Positions 50,466 through 58,763 of a stretch of 64,000 nucleotides of DNA are shown one piece after another (position 1 is the stretch's first letter; each line of letters starts with the position of its first letter). The stretch covers positions 1 to 64,000 of the forward strand of contig JBDNYM010000001.1 in assembly GCA_047722305.1 (NCBI GenBank), read 5' to 3'. Origin of the DNA: JAKVJE01 sp047722305 (GTDB lineage Bacteria; Actinomycetota; Actinomycetes; Actinomycetales; Microbacteriaceae). The notes under the pieces were generated by a model that had not been told where the DNA came from, searched no databases, and saw nothing but the letters and a program-made list of their open reading frames with translations. The position numbers and the translations under genes were made by a program.

Positions 50466-51416
50466 ATGTTGCAGACACGAAATCGGAAGTCGCGGTGCCT
50501 GACCGCGGTGGCGGCCGTCCTGGGGCTCAGCCTGGCCCTCGCCGGGTGCAGCTCGGGCGGCAGCTCGGCGAGCAAGTCGGCCGGCAGCTCGAGCGACGGC
50601 GTCCCGAGCGTGTCACTGTCGGGCGTCACCAAAGACGACGCCCTCGCGGCGAAGCTGCCCGCTTCGATCCGCGACAGCGGGGTGATCAAGATCGGGTCCG
50701 ACACCTCGTACCCGCCGGCCGAGTTCGAGACCGACAGCGGCAAGATCGTCGGATCCGACGTCGACCTCGCCGCCGCCATCGGCAAGAAGCTGGGCGTGAA
50801 GACGCAGTTCGAGTCGGCCAGCTTCGACGGCATCCTCCCGGCACTGGGGAACAAGTACGACATCGGCTTCTCGTCGTTCTACATCACCAACGAGCGGCTC
50901 AAGAGCGTCAACATGGTGTCGTACGCGCGTGGCGGCACCACGCTGCTGGTGAAGAAGGGCAACCCCGAGGGGCTCAAGGCCACCGACCCGCTCACCATGT
51001 GCGGGCACACCATCGCCGTGCAGACCGGCTCCACCCAGGAGGAGGACCTGACCGGGTTCAGCAAGAAGTGTACCGATGCCGGCAAGAAGAAGATCGACGG
51101 GATGAGCCTCAAGACCAGCACTGATGCGATCACCCGCCTGCGCGGCGGCACCGCCGACGCCATGCTGGCCGGTCAGACCATCCTCGGCTACGCCGCCCGG
51201 CAGTCCGACGGCCAGCTGGCGCTGGTCAAGGACTCGTACGCGCAGGCTCCCACCGGCATCGCCGTGGCCAAGGATCAGACCGACTTCGCCCAGGTGCTCG
51301 CCGATGCGCTCAATGCGCTCATCGAGGACGGCACGTACGCGAAGGTCCTGAAGGCCTGGGGCCAGAGCAGCACCGCCATCGACCAGGCCGAGGTGAACCC
51401 GCAAACCACGCTGTAA
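50466..51416 (+). CDS. Amino-acid ABC transporter substrate-binding lipoprotein
   Basis: An extracellular solute-binding protein (family 3) of 316 residues. The lipobox LALAGCSSG gives a lipid-anchored Cys near residue 28. The binding fold starts IKIGSDTSYPPAEFETDSGK, with SDVDLAAAIGKKLGVKTQFE and FDGILPALGNKYDIGFSS, typical for polar amino-acid receptors. No permease or ATPase gene is adjacent, so it is an orphan receptor that must use a remote transporter. The upstream 209 bases (50257-50465) hold a partly palindromic stretch near 50377-50400 and nothing else obvious. Confidence 0.85.
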   Translation: MLQTRNRKSRCLTAVAAVLGLSLALAGCSSGGSSASKSAGSSSDGVPSVSLSGVTKDDALAAKLPASIRDSGVIKIGSDTSYPPAEFETDSGKIVGSDVDLAAAIGKKLGVKTQFESASFDGILPALGNKYDIGFSSFYITNERLKSVNMVSYARGGTTLLVKKGNPEGLKATDPLTMCGHTIAVQTGSTQEEDLTGFSKKCTDAGKKKIDGMSLKTSTDAITRLRGGTADAMLAGQTILGYAARQSDGQLALVKDSYAQAPTGIAVAKDQTDFAQVLADALNALIEDGTYAKVLKAWGQSSTAIDQAEVNPQTTL

Positions 51417-51453
51417 CGGCGCCGTACCAAAAGGCATCGCCGACGACCCGTCC

Positions 51454-51480
51454 CGCCGCAGGGATCATTCCTCTGCGGCG
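51454..51480. terminator. Hairpin between convergent genes
   Basis: CGCCGCAG (51454-51461) pairs with CTGCGGCG (51473-51480) over an 11-base loop. It lies at the 3' end of the tetR-type gene and after the binding-protein gene. Probable two-way terminator. Confidence 0.45.
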
Positions 51481-52163
51481 AGGCGGGTCAGCCATTGGGT
51501 GAGCAGCTGCGTCTCGGCGTCCCCGAGCACCTCGGGGCGCGATGCGGCGAACTCGAGCACCTGGTGAATCGCGCGGAAGCGGTCCGTCTCCGGGGTCGCC
51601 GCGGTCCCGGTGCCGGTGATCGCGGCCAGGGCCGCCTCCCGCATGGCGACTGACAGCGGTCGGTCTTCGCCGCCGAGCGCGATCTGGCGCAGCGTGACCC
51701 CCACATTGGCGGCCAGGATGTGCGCGGCGGCCTGGTCCGCCGACACGGCCAGCCGTCCCTGCGCGGCGGCGGCGCCGGTGAGCTCGCGCAACCGCCGAGT
51801 GGGGCGTGCCCGGGCGGCCGGGGCGTGCCCGGGCTGCACCTTGCCGTACATCAGCGCGTAGAGGCCGGGATTGGCCAGGCCGAAGGCCACGTGGGCGTCC
51901 CAGCCCTCGCGGAGGTCCTGGACGGGGTCGCCGGTGGATTCCTGGGCCTGCTTCTGCGCCATGTACAGGTCGAAGCCGTGCGCGGCGACCGCGTCGAGCA
52001 GCCCCTGCTTGTTGCCGAAGAAATGGTAGAGCGTCGGCATCTTCACGCCCACGCGCGCGCAGACGGCGCGCAGGGCGATCTCCTCGCCAGGCGCGGCCGC
52101 GATGAGGCCGGCCGCCGCGTCGAGGAGCCGCTGCCGGGTATCGCCGTGCTCTTCTCGTGTCAC
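51465..52163 (-). CDS. TetR family transcriptional regulator
   Basis: A 232-residue repressor candidate. The helix-turn-helix (RQRLLDAAAGLIAAAPGEEI, VCARVGVKMPTLYHFFGNKQ) is at the N-terminus, then a helical ligand domain with LYALMYGKVQ-type motif common to TetR_C. GTG start at 52163. It is divergent from an SDR gene with a 68-base gap containing a palindrome, so it probably controls that gene and its own. Confidence 0.87.
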   Translation of the reverse strand: MTREEHGDTRQRLLDAAAGLIAAAPGEEIALRAVCARVGVKMPTLYHFFGNKQGLLDAVAAHGFDLYMAQKQAQESTGDPVQDLREGWDAHVAFGLANPGLYALMYGKVQPGHAPAARARPTRRLRELTGAAAAQGRLAVSADQAAAHILAANVGVTLRQIALGGEDRPLSVAMREAALAAITGTGTAATPETDRFRAIHQVLEFAASRPEVLGDAETQLLTQWLTRLAAEE

Positions 52164-52196
52164 ATCGCTATGATACGGTGTGTGTCGCAGATATAG

Positions 52197-52208
52197 TGAT
52201 ACATATCA
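52197..52208. promoter_or_regulatory. TetR operator candidate
   Basis: TGATA-CA-TATCA is a perfect palindrome in the AT-rich gap between tetR-type and SDR genes; TGATA also occurs at 52171. GATAT and ATATC copies extend the symmetry. Binding is inferred. Confidence 0.5.
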
Positions 52209-52231
52209 TCGATATGCAAAGGAGCGGGTCC

Positions 52232-52987
52232 ATGACCGATCGCAGTCTTCGAGGCAAGAACGTCCTGATCGCCGGCGGGGCGAAGAACTTGGGCGGCCTC
52301 ATCAGCCGGCAGGCGGCCCAGGCGGGGGCGAACGTCGCCATCCACTACAACTCCGCGGCCACACGTCCGCAGGCCGAGGAGACCCTCGCCGCGGTGCGCG
52401 AGGCCGGCGGCCGAGGAGTCGTCCTCACCGGCGACCTCACCCGTCCCGCCAACGTGGAGCGGCTCTTCGCCGACGCCGAGCAGGCCCTCGGCGCCATCGA
52501 CGTGGCGGTGAACACGGTGGGCAAAGTGCTGCGCAAGCCGATCGTCGAGACCACCGAGGCCGAATACGACGACATGTTCGACATCAACGCCAAGGCGGCC
52601 TACTTCTTCATCAAGGAGGCCGGGAAGCGGCTGGCCGACAACGGCAAGATCATCACCATCGTGACCAGCCTGCTGGCCGCCTTCACTGACGGCTACTCCA
52701 CCTATGCGGGCGGCAAGAGCCCAGTCGAGCACTTCACCCGCGCCGCCGCCAAGGAGTTCGCGCCCCGCGGCATCTCGGTCACGGCCGTCGGCCCCGGCCC
52801 CATGGACACCCCCTTCTTCTACGGGCAGGAGACCCCGGAGCGGGTCGCCTTCCATAAGTCGCAGGCGATGGGAAACCAGCTGACCAAGATCGAGGACATC
52901 GCCCCGATCGTGACCTTCCTGGCCACCGATGGCTGGTGGATCACCGGCCAGACCATCTTCGCCAACGGCGGGTACACCACCCGCTGA
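52232..52987 (+). CDS. Short-chain dehydrogenase/reductase
   Basis: An NAD(P)-dependent oxidoreductase of 251 residues. The cofactor loop is VLIAGGAKNLGGLIS (a variant of TGxxxGxG), followed by NTVG, a catalytic Ser in IIVTSLL or nearby, and YAGGK (Y-x-x-x-K) with EHFTRAAAKEFAPRGISV. The end (ITGQTIFANGGYTTR) is typical of 3-oxoacyl-reductase-like SDRs. AGGAG lies 8 bases before the ATG at 52232. Probably TetR-controlled; substrate unknown. Confidence 0.87.
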   Translation: MTDRSLRGKNVLIAGGAKNLGGLISRQAAQAGANVAIHYNSAATRPQAEETLAAVREAGGRGVVLTGDLTRPANVERLFADAEQALGAIDVAVNTVGKVLRKPIVETTEAEYDDMFDINAKAAYFFIKEAGKRLADNGKIITIVTSLLAAFTDGYSTYAGGKSPVEHFTRAAAKEFAPRGISVTAVGPGPMDTPFFYGQETPERVAFHKSQAMGNQLTKIEDIAPIVTFLATDGWWITGQTIFANGGYTTR

Positions 52988-53072
52988 TCGCCGCCGCAGG
53001 GGGCGGCCGCGGTTGCGCTGACGCAGCCGTGGGTCCGACAATCACCACAGCAATCCGATCCGAGGAGCACCG

Positions 53073-53402
53073 ATGACCGATCTGCAGATTCCCGAGCCCG
53101 TGGCGTCCTTCATCGCCGCGGTGAACCGCCACGACGGGGACGCCTTCCTGGTGGCGTTCACCGCCGACGGCGTCGTCGACGACTGGGGGCGCGCCTTCAC
53201 CGGCCGCGACGCGATCAAAGAATGGAGCGACACGGAGTTCATCGGCTCTCGCGGCACCCTGACCCCGGAGGAAGTCGAGGCCGCCGGCGGCACCGTTACC
53301 GTGGTCGGCGACTGGAGGAGCAATTTCGCCAACGGCCGCAGCCGGTTCTCCTTCGTCGTCTCGGGCGACAAGATCGCCCAGATGACCATCCGCGAGGGCT
53401 GA
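53073..53402 (+). CDS. SnoaL-like/NTF2-fold protein
   Basis: A 109-residue cone-shaped alpha+beta protein. PVASFIAAVNRHDGDAFLVA and FTADGVVDDWGRAFTGRDAI are the typical opening, and FSFVVSGDKIAQMTIREG closes the sheet. Such proteins act as small isomerases, dehydratases or binding proteins. GAGGAGC lies upstream. It follows the SDR gene by 85 bases and may share its control. Confidence 0.82.
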   Translation: MTDLQIPEPVASFIAAVNRHDGDAFLVAFTADGVVDDWGRAFTGRDAIKEWSDTEFIGSRGTLTPEEVEAAGGTVTVVGDWRSNFANGRSRFSFVVSGDKIAQMTIREG

Positions 53403-53406
53403 ACCG

Positions 53407-54582
53407 GTGGCTGGGAGCCGTCCGCTGTCGGCGGGCCTGCACCGGATGACGCCACGCGACCCCGCCGAGCCCCATCGGGCGGCGAGCCCGCTCGAGCTGC
53501 TGTTCGACCTCGTCTTCGTCGTCGCGGTGTCGTTCTCGTCGCAAGAGCTGCACCACCTGCTGGTCGAGGGACACGTCGCGGATGGCATCGTCTCGTATCT
53601 CATGCTGTTCTTCGCCATCTGGTGGGCGTGGATGAACTTCACCTGGTTCGCCACCTCGTTCGACACCGACGACTGGCTCTACCGCCTGACCACGATCGTG
53701 CAGATGGCCGGCGCCCTGATCCTGGCGGCCGGGTCGCACGCTGCGATGCAGGACCACGACTTCACGGTGGTGACCATCGGGTACGTCGTCATGCGGCTCG
53801 CGCTCGTCTCGCAGTGGCTGCGGGCCGCCGCCGGGAGCCGCGAGCTGCGGGGCACGGCCCTGCGGTACGCGAGCGGCATCGCGGTGGTGCAGGTCGCATG
53901 GCTGCTGCGCCTGCTGCTGCCCGGGACGGCCGGGACGATCGCGTTCGTCGTCCTCGCCGCCGCCGAGGTGGCGGTGCCGATCTGGGCGGAGGCCCGGCGT
54001 CCTACCCCCTGGAACCCGCACCACATCGCCGAGCGCTACAGCCTGTTCACGCTGATCCTGCTCGGCGAGTCCATCCTCGCCTCCGCGAACTCGATCGTGG
54101 AGGCCATCGGCGCCGGCGGCCACCACCTGCCGGCGCTGCTGACCCTCGCCGTGGTCGGGCTGTGCCTCGCCGCCGGGATGTGGTGGGTGTATTTCTCGCG
54201 CGAGCAGCACCAGCACATCGGGGAGCTGCGCCACACCCTGACGTTCGGGTACTTCCACTATGTGATCTTCGCCGCCGCCGGCGCCTTCTCGGCCGGCATC
54301 GAGGTGACCGTGGACGCACTGGGCGGCGAGGCGCGGCTGTCGGCCGTCGCGGCCGCCGCCGTCCTGACCGTTCCGGTGGCCCTGTTCCTGCTGGGGGTCT
54401 GGTGGATCACCCTGCGCCATGCCCTCGGGGCGCCGGGCAACGCGCTGCTGCTGGTCGGGGTCGCGGTCGTCCTCGCTGGTACCGCCCTCGGCGGCCTGGC
54501 GGCGGTGATCGTCGCCGCGGCGGGCGTGGCGCTGGTGGTCGTCGCCACCGAGCTGCCCGCGCCGATGCCGTCTACAGCGTGA
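53407..54582 (+). CDS. Low temperature requirement A (LtrA) family membrane protein
   Basis: A 391-residue protein with about ten membrane helices. The LtrA hallmark is at the N-terminus: SPLELLFDLVFVVAVSFSSQ, then WWAWMNFTWFATSFDTDDWL and HHIAERYSLFTLILLGESIL. Function is unknown, though the family was linked to growth in the cold in Listeria. A GTG at 53407 or ATG at 53446 may start it; the latter begins MTPRDPAEPHRAASPLEL. It overlaps the convergent ROK gene by 11 bases. Confidence 0.9.
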   Translation: MAGSRPLSAGLHRMTPRDPAEPHRAASPLELLFDLVFVVAVSFSSQELHHLLVEGHVADGIVSYLMLFFAIWWAWMNFTWFATSFDTDDWLYRLTTIVQMAGALILAAGSHAAMQDHDFTVVTIGYVVMRLALVSQWLRAAAGSRELRGTALRYASGIAVVQVAWLLRLLLPGTAGTIAFVVLAAAEVAVPIWAEARRPTPWNPHHIAERYSLFTLILLGESILASANSIVEAIGAGGHHLPALLTLAVVGLCLAAGMWWVYFSREQHQHIGELRHTLTFGYFHYVIFAAAGAFSAGIEVTVDALGGEARLSAVAAAAVLTVPVALFLLGVWWITLRHALGAPGNALLLVGVAVVLAGTALGGLAAVIVAAAGVALVVVATELPAPMPSTA

Positions 54583-55858
54583 CCTCGGGGGTGTCGGCGA
54601 GCGCGTAGTAGTCGAGCGCATCGCGATCGACCGGCTGCCAGGCCGCCGGGTCGGACAGGTAGCGCAGCAGGATCTTCCAGGCCCCGCCGCTGGCCGCCAC
54701 GTGGTCGGCGACGAGGGCTCGCTGCACCTGCACCGGCGCCCAGCGCTGGTAGAGCACCCGGTCGTCCAGCTCCTGGTCGAGGCTCGGGCGGAGGTCGTCG
54801 ATGATCTGGGCGAGGGTGCCGCCGAGCACGACGGCCGGGAGGTCGGCGAGGTTCAGGTAGGCGGCCAGTGCGATGCCGAGGGCGTGGCCGGCGGTGCGGA
54901 TCGCCGCCAGTGCGGTCGGGTCGTGGCGGCGGAGGGCGGCGAGCAGGTTCGCCAGCGGGGCGTCTGCGGCGAGGCCGGCATTGCGGAGGACGGCGGGGCG
55001 CCCGGCGAACGTTTGCAGACAGCCGGTGGCACCGCAGGAGCACCGCTCGGAGCCGTCTGCGATCGGCACGTGCCCGAGCTCGGCTCCCCAGCCGTGGGCC
55101 CCGGTCTCGATGCGCCCTCCGCGCACCAGGGCGGCACCGATGCCGGTCGATCCGGTGACGTAGATGAAATCGTTGAGCGGATGCCCGGAACGTTCGCGGG
55201 CGAGCTGCTCGGCGAAGGCGGCGAGCGTCGAAGAATTCTCGAATACCACGTCCGGTCCGGGAACCTCCCGCATATATGCCGGAAGCGGTACATCTTTCCA
55301 GCCGAGGTTCGGGGCCAGCCGCAACTGGGCGGTGTCGGTCTGGATGAGCCCGGGGATGCCACAGGCGGTGCCGACGCAGTGGAGCCCGGCAGCCTGCACC
55401 TGAGCCGCCAGGCGGGAGATGGCCTGCGCCGCCAGGGCGAGGGCCTGGGGGGCTGAGGCACCGGCCTCGGGCAGCTGCTGGAAGCGCTCGGCGATGATGG
55501 CGCCGGTGAGGTCGAGCACGCACAGCTCCAGGACGTGGTCGGAGATCTCCACCCCGATGGCGACGTGGGTGTGCGCCGCGGGATGCAGGGGGACGGACGG
55601 ACGCCCCGGCCCCACGATGCGGGCACCGCGCTCGACCACGATGCCGCACGAGATCAGCCGGTCGACCAGGCGGGTCGTGGTGGAACGGTTGAGCCCGGTG
55701 CGCTGCGCGAGGTCGGTGCGTGACAGCGGCTCCCCGGCGGTCACGATGGTGCGGGCCAACAGGCTCAGGTTGAAATCGCGCACCGAGTCGGGGCGGAGCG
55801 CGGCCCCGCGGCGGGCGGCGGGCGCCTCCCCGGGGCCGTGGAGTTCCGGTTCTCCCAT
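54572..55858 (-). CDS. ROK family transcriptional repressor (XylR/NagC-type)
   Basis: A sugar-responsive repressor of 428 residues. The helix-turn-helix (SRTDLAQRTGLNRSTTTRLV) at about 46-65 is followed by the ROK sugar-kinase fold: AIGVEISDHVLELCVLDLTG, GIPGLIQTD, VTGSTGIGAALVRGGRIETG and the zinc motif CSCGATGCLQTF (C-x-C-G-x-x-G-C). It is divergent from the xylulokinase-ABC operon and likely regulates it. The start at 55858 leaves a 257-base divergent region with a strong hairpin. Confidence 0.9.
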   Translation of the reverse strand: MGEPELHGPGEAPAARRGAALRPDSVRDFNLSLLARTIVTAGEPLSRTDLAQRTGLNRSTTTRLVDRLISCGIVVERGARIVGPGRPSVPLHPAAHTHVAIGVEISDHVLELCVLDLTGAIIAERFQQLPEAGASAPQALALAAQAISRLAAQVQAAGLHCVGTACGIPGLIQTDTAQLRLAPNLGWKDVPLPAYMREVPGPDVVFENSSTLAAFAEQLARERSGHPLNDFIYVTGSTGIGAALVRGGRIETGAHGWGAELGHVPIADGSERCSCGATGCLQTFAGRPAVLRNAGLAADAPLANLLAALRRHDPTALAAIRTAGHALGIALAAYLNLADLPAVVLGGTLAQIIDDLRPSLDQELDDRVLYQRWAPVQVQRALVADHVAASGGAWKILLRYLSDPAAWQPVDRDALDYYALADTPEVTL

Positions 55859-55920
55859 GCTCGGCTCCTTCCTGCCGCCGGTCTGCGTAGTGGCTGCTGC
55901 GCGGTGGGTTCGGCGCTGCT

Positions 55921-55955
55921 CGCTGCACGGCGCTGCTGCTCAGCGCCGTGCAGCG
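55921..55955. other. Perfect 15-base hairpin in ROK/kinase intergenic region
   Basis: CGCTGCACGGCGCTG (55921-55935) and CAGCGCCGTGCAGCG (55941-55955) with a five-base loop CTGCT. It lies in the presumed leader of the ROK gene mRNA. It may be an attenuator-like structure, terminator or operator. Confidence 0.6.
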
Positions 55956-56042
55956 CGTCGCTGTGCGGTTCAGCGTGCGGTTCCGCTTTCCGGGCACCAT
56001 ACCGCGGACGGCGGCTCAGCACCGCGGATGAGAACATGATAT

Positions 56043-56072
56043 TTGCTACTCAGAAAATAATTCGCTTATAGT
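56043..56072 (+). promoter_or_regulatory. Sigma-A-type promoter of the kinase-ABC operon
   Basis: TTGCTA (56043-56048) and TATAGT (56067-56072) are 18 bases apart in an AT-rich patch, 44 bases before the kinase start. A partial dyad (AGAA...TTCT, 56052-56075) overlaps the -10 and could be the ROK operator. Confidence 0.6.
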
Positions 56073-56115
56073 TCTACCCGGTATTGATATTCGTAACGGC
56101 GACGAAGGAGCAGCC

Positions 56116-57615
56116 ATGGCACGGACGCTGGTCGCCGGCGTGGACTCCTCGACGCAGTCGTGCAAGGTGATGATCCGCGACGCGCGCACCGGGGCTCTGG
56201 TGCGGTCGGGCGTCGCCCGGCACGCTGCCGGGACGGAGATCGACCCCGAGGTCTGGCACCGCGCCTTCGACGCGGCGGTGCAGCAGGCGGGCGGTCTGGG
56301 GGATGTCGCCGCGGCCGCGATCGCGGGGCAGCAGCACGGCCTGGTCGCCCTCGACGCGGAGGGCGCGGTGGTCCGCGACGCCATTCTCTGGAATGACACC
56401 CGCTCCGCCCCCGATGCCCGCGACCTCGTCGCGGAGCTGGGCGCCGGCGACGCGGTGCGCGGCGAACAGGCCTGGGCGGACCGGGTGGGCAACGTGCCGG
56501 TGGCCTCGCTCACCGTCAGCAAGCTGCGCTGGCTCGCCCGCTGCGAGCCGGAGCACCTGGCCCGCACCGCCGCCGTCGCCCTGCCCCACGACTGGCTGAC
56601 CTGGCGGCTGCGCGGTTCGCAGAGCCTCGACGACCTCGCCACCGACCGGTCGGAGGCCTCCGGCACCGGCTACTTCGACGCCGCGGCGAACGTCTACGAC
56701 CGGGAGCTGCTCGCCCTGGCCGGTGGGGCGGCGGCCGCATCCCTCATCCTGCCTCGCGTGCTCCGGCCCGCGGAGGCGGCCGGTCACCTGCGCGTCGGCG
56801 GGCGCGAACTGCTGCTCGGACCCGGCTGCGGCGACAACGCCGGCGCCGCTCTGGGGCTCGCCCTGCCGCCCGGGCAGGTCATCATGTCACTGGGGACGTC
56901 CGGGGTCGTCTCGCTGGTCGCGCCCGATCCCGTGCATGACGGCACCGGGGCGGTCAACGGCTTCGCCGACGCCAGCGGACGCTACCTCCCCTTGGTCTGC
57001 ACGCTCAACGCGGCCCGGGTGCTGGACGTCTTCGCCGGCCTGCTGGGCGTGGACCACCAGGAGTTCTCCGCACTGGCGCTGTCCGCGCCGCCCGGAGCTG
57101 AGGGGCTCGTCTGCATCCCGTACCTGCAAGGCGAGCGCACCCCGAACCTGCCGCAGGCCGCGGGCGCGCTGCACGGCATCCGCACCCAGAACCTCACCCC
57201 GCCCAACATCGCCCGCGCCGCCGTCGAGGGGATGCTCTGCGGCGTGGGGGAGGGCATCCGCGCCCTGCGCCGGCTGCACATCCAGGTCAACGGCATCACC
57301 CTCATCGGCGGCGGGGCCCGCTCCGAAGCGGTGCGGCGCATCGCGCCCTCCGTGCTGGGGCTGCCCGTCGTCGTGCCCGAGGCCGGCGAATACGTCGCCG
57401 ACGGTGCCGCGCGGCAGGCCGCCTGGACGCTCAGCGGCGAGCCCGAGCCCCCGCGCTGGACCCCCAGGATGTCGTCCGAATTCATCAGCGAGCCGCAGCC
57501 GTTCATCCAGGACCGCTACCAGGAGGCCTGCGGACTGGTCGTCGGCCAGTCCTCGCCCCCGACGGCATCCGCCGCCCCCGCACCCCTCATCCGACCGTCA
57601 GGAAGCTCAACATGA
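56116..57615 (+). CDS. xylB: Xylulokinase-like FGGY carbohydrate kinase
   Basis: Phosphorylates a pentulose such as D-xylulose. The 499 residues begin with the first FGGY signature region (VAGVDSSTQSCKVMIRDA), followed by AIAGQQHGLVALD, LWNDTRSAPDA and the catalytic Asp in GPGCGDNAGAALG, the ATP-side VIMSLGTSGVVSL, ERTPNLPQAAGAL and ITLIGGGARSEAV. The GQQHGLV and RTP patterns are those of XylB. Its stop overlaps the permease start by 4 bases. The last 40 residues are a polar tail. No xylose isomerase is nearby, so the sugar is not certain. Confidence 0.88.
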   Translation: MARTLVAGVDSSTQSCKVMIRDARTGALVRSGVARHAAGTEIDPEVWHRAFDAAVQQAGGLGDVAAAAIAGQQHGLVALDAEGAVVRDAILWNDTRSAPDARDLVAELGAGDAVRGEQAWADRVGNVPVASLTVSKLRWLARCEPEHLARTAAVALPHDWLTWRLRGSQSLDDLATDRSEASGTGYFDAAANVYDRELLALAGGAAAASLILPRVLRPAEAAGHLRVGGRELLLGPGCGDNAGAALGLALPPGQVIMSLGTSGVVSLVAPDPVHDGTGAVNGFADASGRYLPLVCTLNAARVLDVFAGLLGVDHQEFSALALSAPPGAEGLVCIPYLQGERTPNLPQAAGALHGIRTQNLTPPNIARAAVEGMLCGVGEGIRALRRLHIQVNGITLIGGGARSEAVRRIAPSVLGLPVVVPEAGEYVADGAARQAAWTLSGEPEPPRWTPRMSSEFISEPQPFIQDRYQEACGLVVGQSSPPTASAAPAPLIRPSGSST

Positions 57616-58763
57616 AGCGTCGCATTCCGCAGGAAGTCGGCATTCTCGCCGTCGTCATCCTCGTCGCCATCATCATGGGGGCGATCTCGCCCGCGTTCCG
57701 CACCGTCGACAACATGAAGGTGCTGCTGCTCAACGGCTCCGTCGTGCTGTTCCTGGCGCTGGGGCAGGCGTTCGTGCTGCTCACCGGCGGCATCGACCTC
57801 TCCGTCGGCTCCAACATCGCCCTCACCGGGGTGAGCGCCGCGCTGGTCATGCAGGCGGGGGTGCCCTGGTGGGGCGCCGCCCTCATCGCCATCGCCATCG
57901 GCGTCGGCGTCGGGCTGTTCAACGGGGCCATGATCCACTACGGGCGCATGCCCCCGTTCATCGTCACCTTCGCGACGTTCGGCATCTCCGCGTCCATCCC
58001 GAAGATCCTCACCGACGCCTCCTCGGTCAACATCACCCAGCCGCTGTTCGCGTTCTTCGGGCGCGGCTCCATCTTCGGCGTCCCCGTGCCGGTCGTCATG
58101 GTGGTCATCGCGGCCATCCTGTGCTCGCTGTTCCTCAAGCGCACCGCCACCGGCGTGCACATCTACGCGGTCGGCGGCAACGCCCGCACCGCGCGGCTGT
58201 CCGGGATCGACGTGCGCAACACCATCCTGCTCGTCTACGTCATCTCCGGGGTCTGCGCCGCGTTCGCCGGCATCATCACCGCCTCCCGCCTCATGGTCGG
58301 CTACCCGACGGCCGGGGCGAGCACCGAGCAGTTCTACTCCATCGCGGCCGCCGTCGTCGGCGGGGTCAGCCTGTTCGGCGGGGTCGGCACCATCCTCGGC
58401 GCGTTCCTCGGGGCGATCCTCATCGCCGAGGTGTCCAACGGCATGAACGTCATCGGAGTCAGCGCCTACTGGCAGCCGCTGGCGATCGGCGCCATCATCC
58501 TCGTCGGCGTGCTGATCGACACCAACCGGCAGAAGATCTCCCTGCGGCGGCTGTTCCGCCGGGGCGGCTCCGGAGGTGCCGCGGGCCCGCTCCCGGCCGA
58601 CGGCGCGCCCGGCGCCCCCAGTGCAGCCCATGCCCCGGACGGCGCGACGGGCATCGCTCCCGCGACCACCGCCTCTGCTGCCCCCACCGACTCAGCGCAG
58701 CGGTCCGTCCCTCCGGACCCGGCCGCTGCCACCCCCATCACCACTACAGGAGGAAAGAAATGA
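57612..58763 (+). CDS. Sugar ABC transporter permease (RbsC-like)
   Basis: The membrane subunit of a CUT2-type sugar importer, 383 residues. About nine helices; family motifs FVLLTGGIDLSVGSNIALTG, HYGRMPPFIVTFATFGI, VHIYAVGGNARTARLSGIDV and VVGGVSLFGGVGTILGAFLG are clear. The C-terminal 60 residues (Gly/Ala/Pro-rich) are a cytoplasmic tail longer than in RbsC. It overlaps both neighbours by 4 bases. Confidence 0.92.
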   Translation: MKRRIPQEVGILAVVILVAIIMGAISPAFRTVDNMKVLLLNGSVVLFLALGQAFVLLTGGIDLSVGSNIALTGVSAALVMQAGVPWWGAALIAIAIGVGVGLFNGAMIHYGRMPPFIVTFATFGISASIPKILTDASSVNITQPLFAFFGRGSIFGVPVPVVMVVIAAILCSLFLKRTATGVHIYAVGGNARTARLSGIDVRNTILLVYVISGVCAAFAGIITASRLMVGYPTAGASTEQFYSIAAAVVGGVSLFGGVGTILGAFLGAILIAEVSNGMNVIGVSAYWQPLAIGAIILVGVLIDTNRQKISLRRLFRRGGSGGAAGPLPADGAPGAPSAAHAPDGATGIAPATTASAAPTDSAQRSVPPDPAAATPITTTGGKK

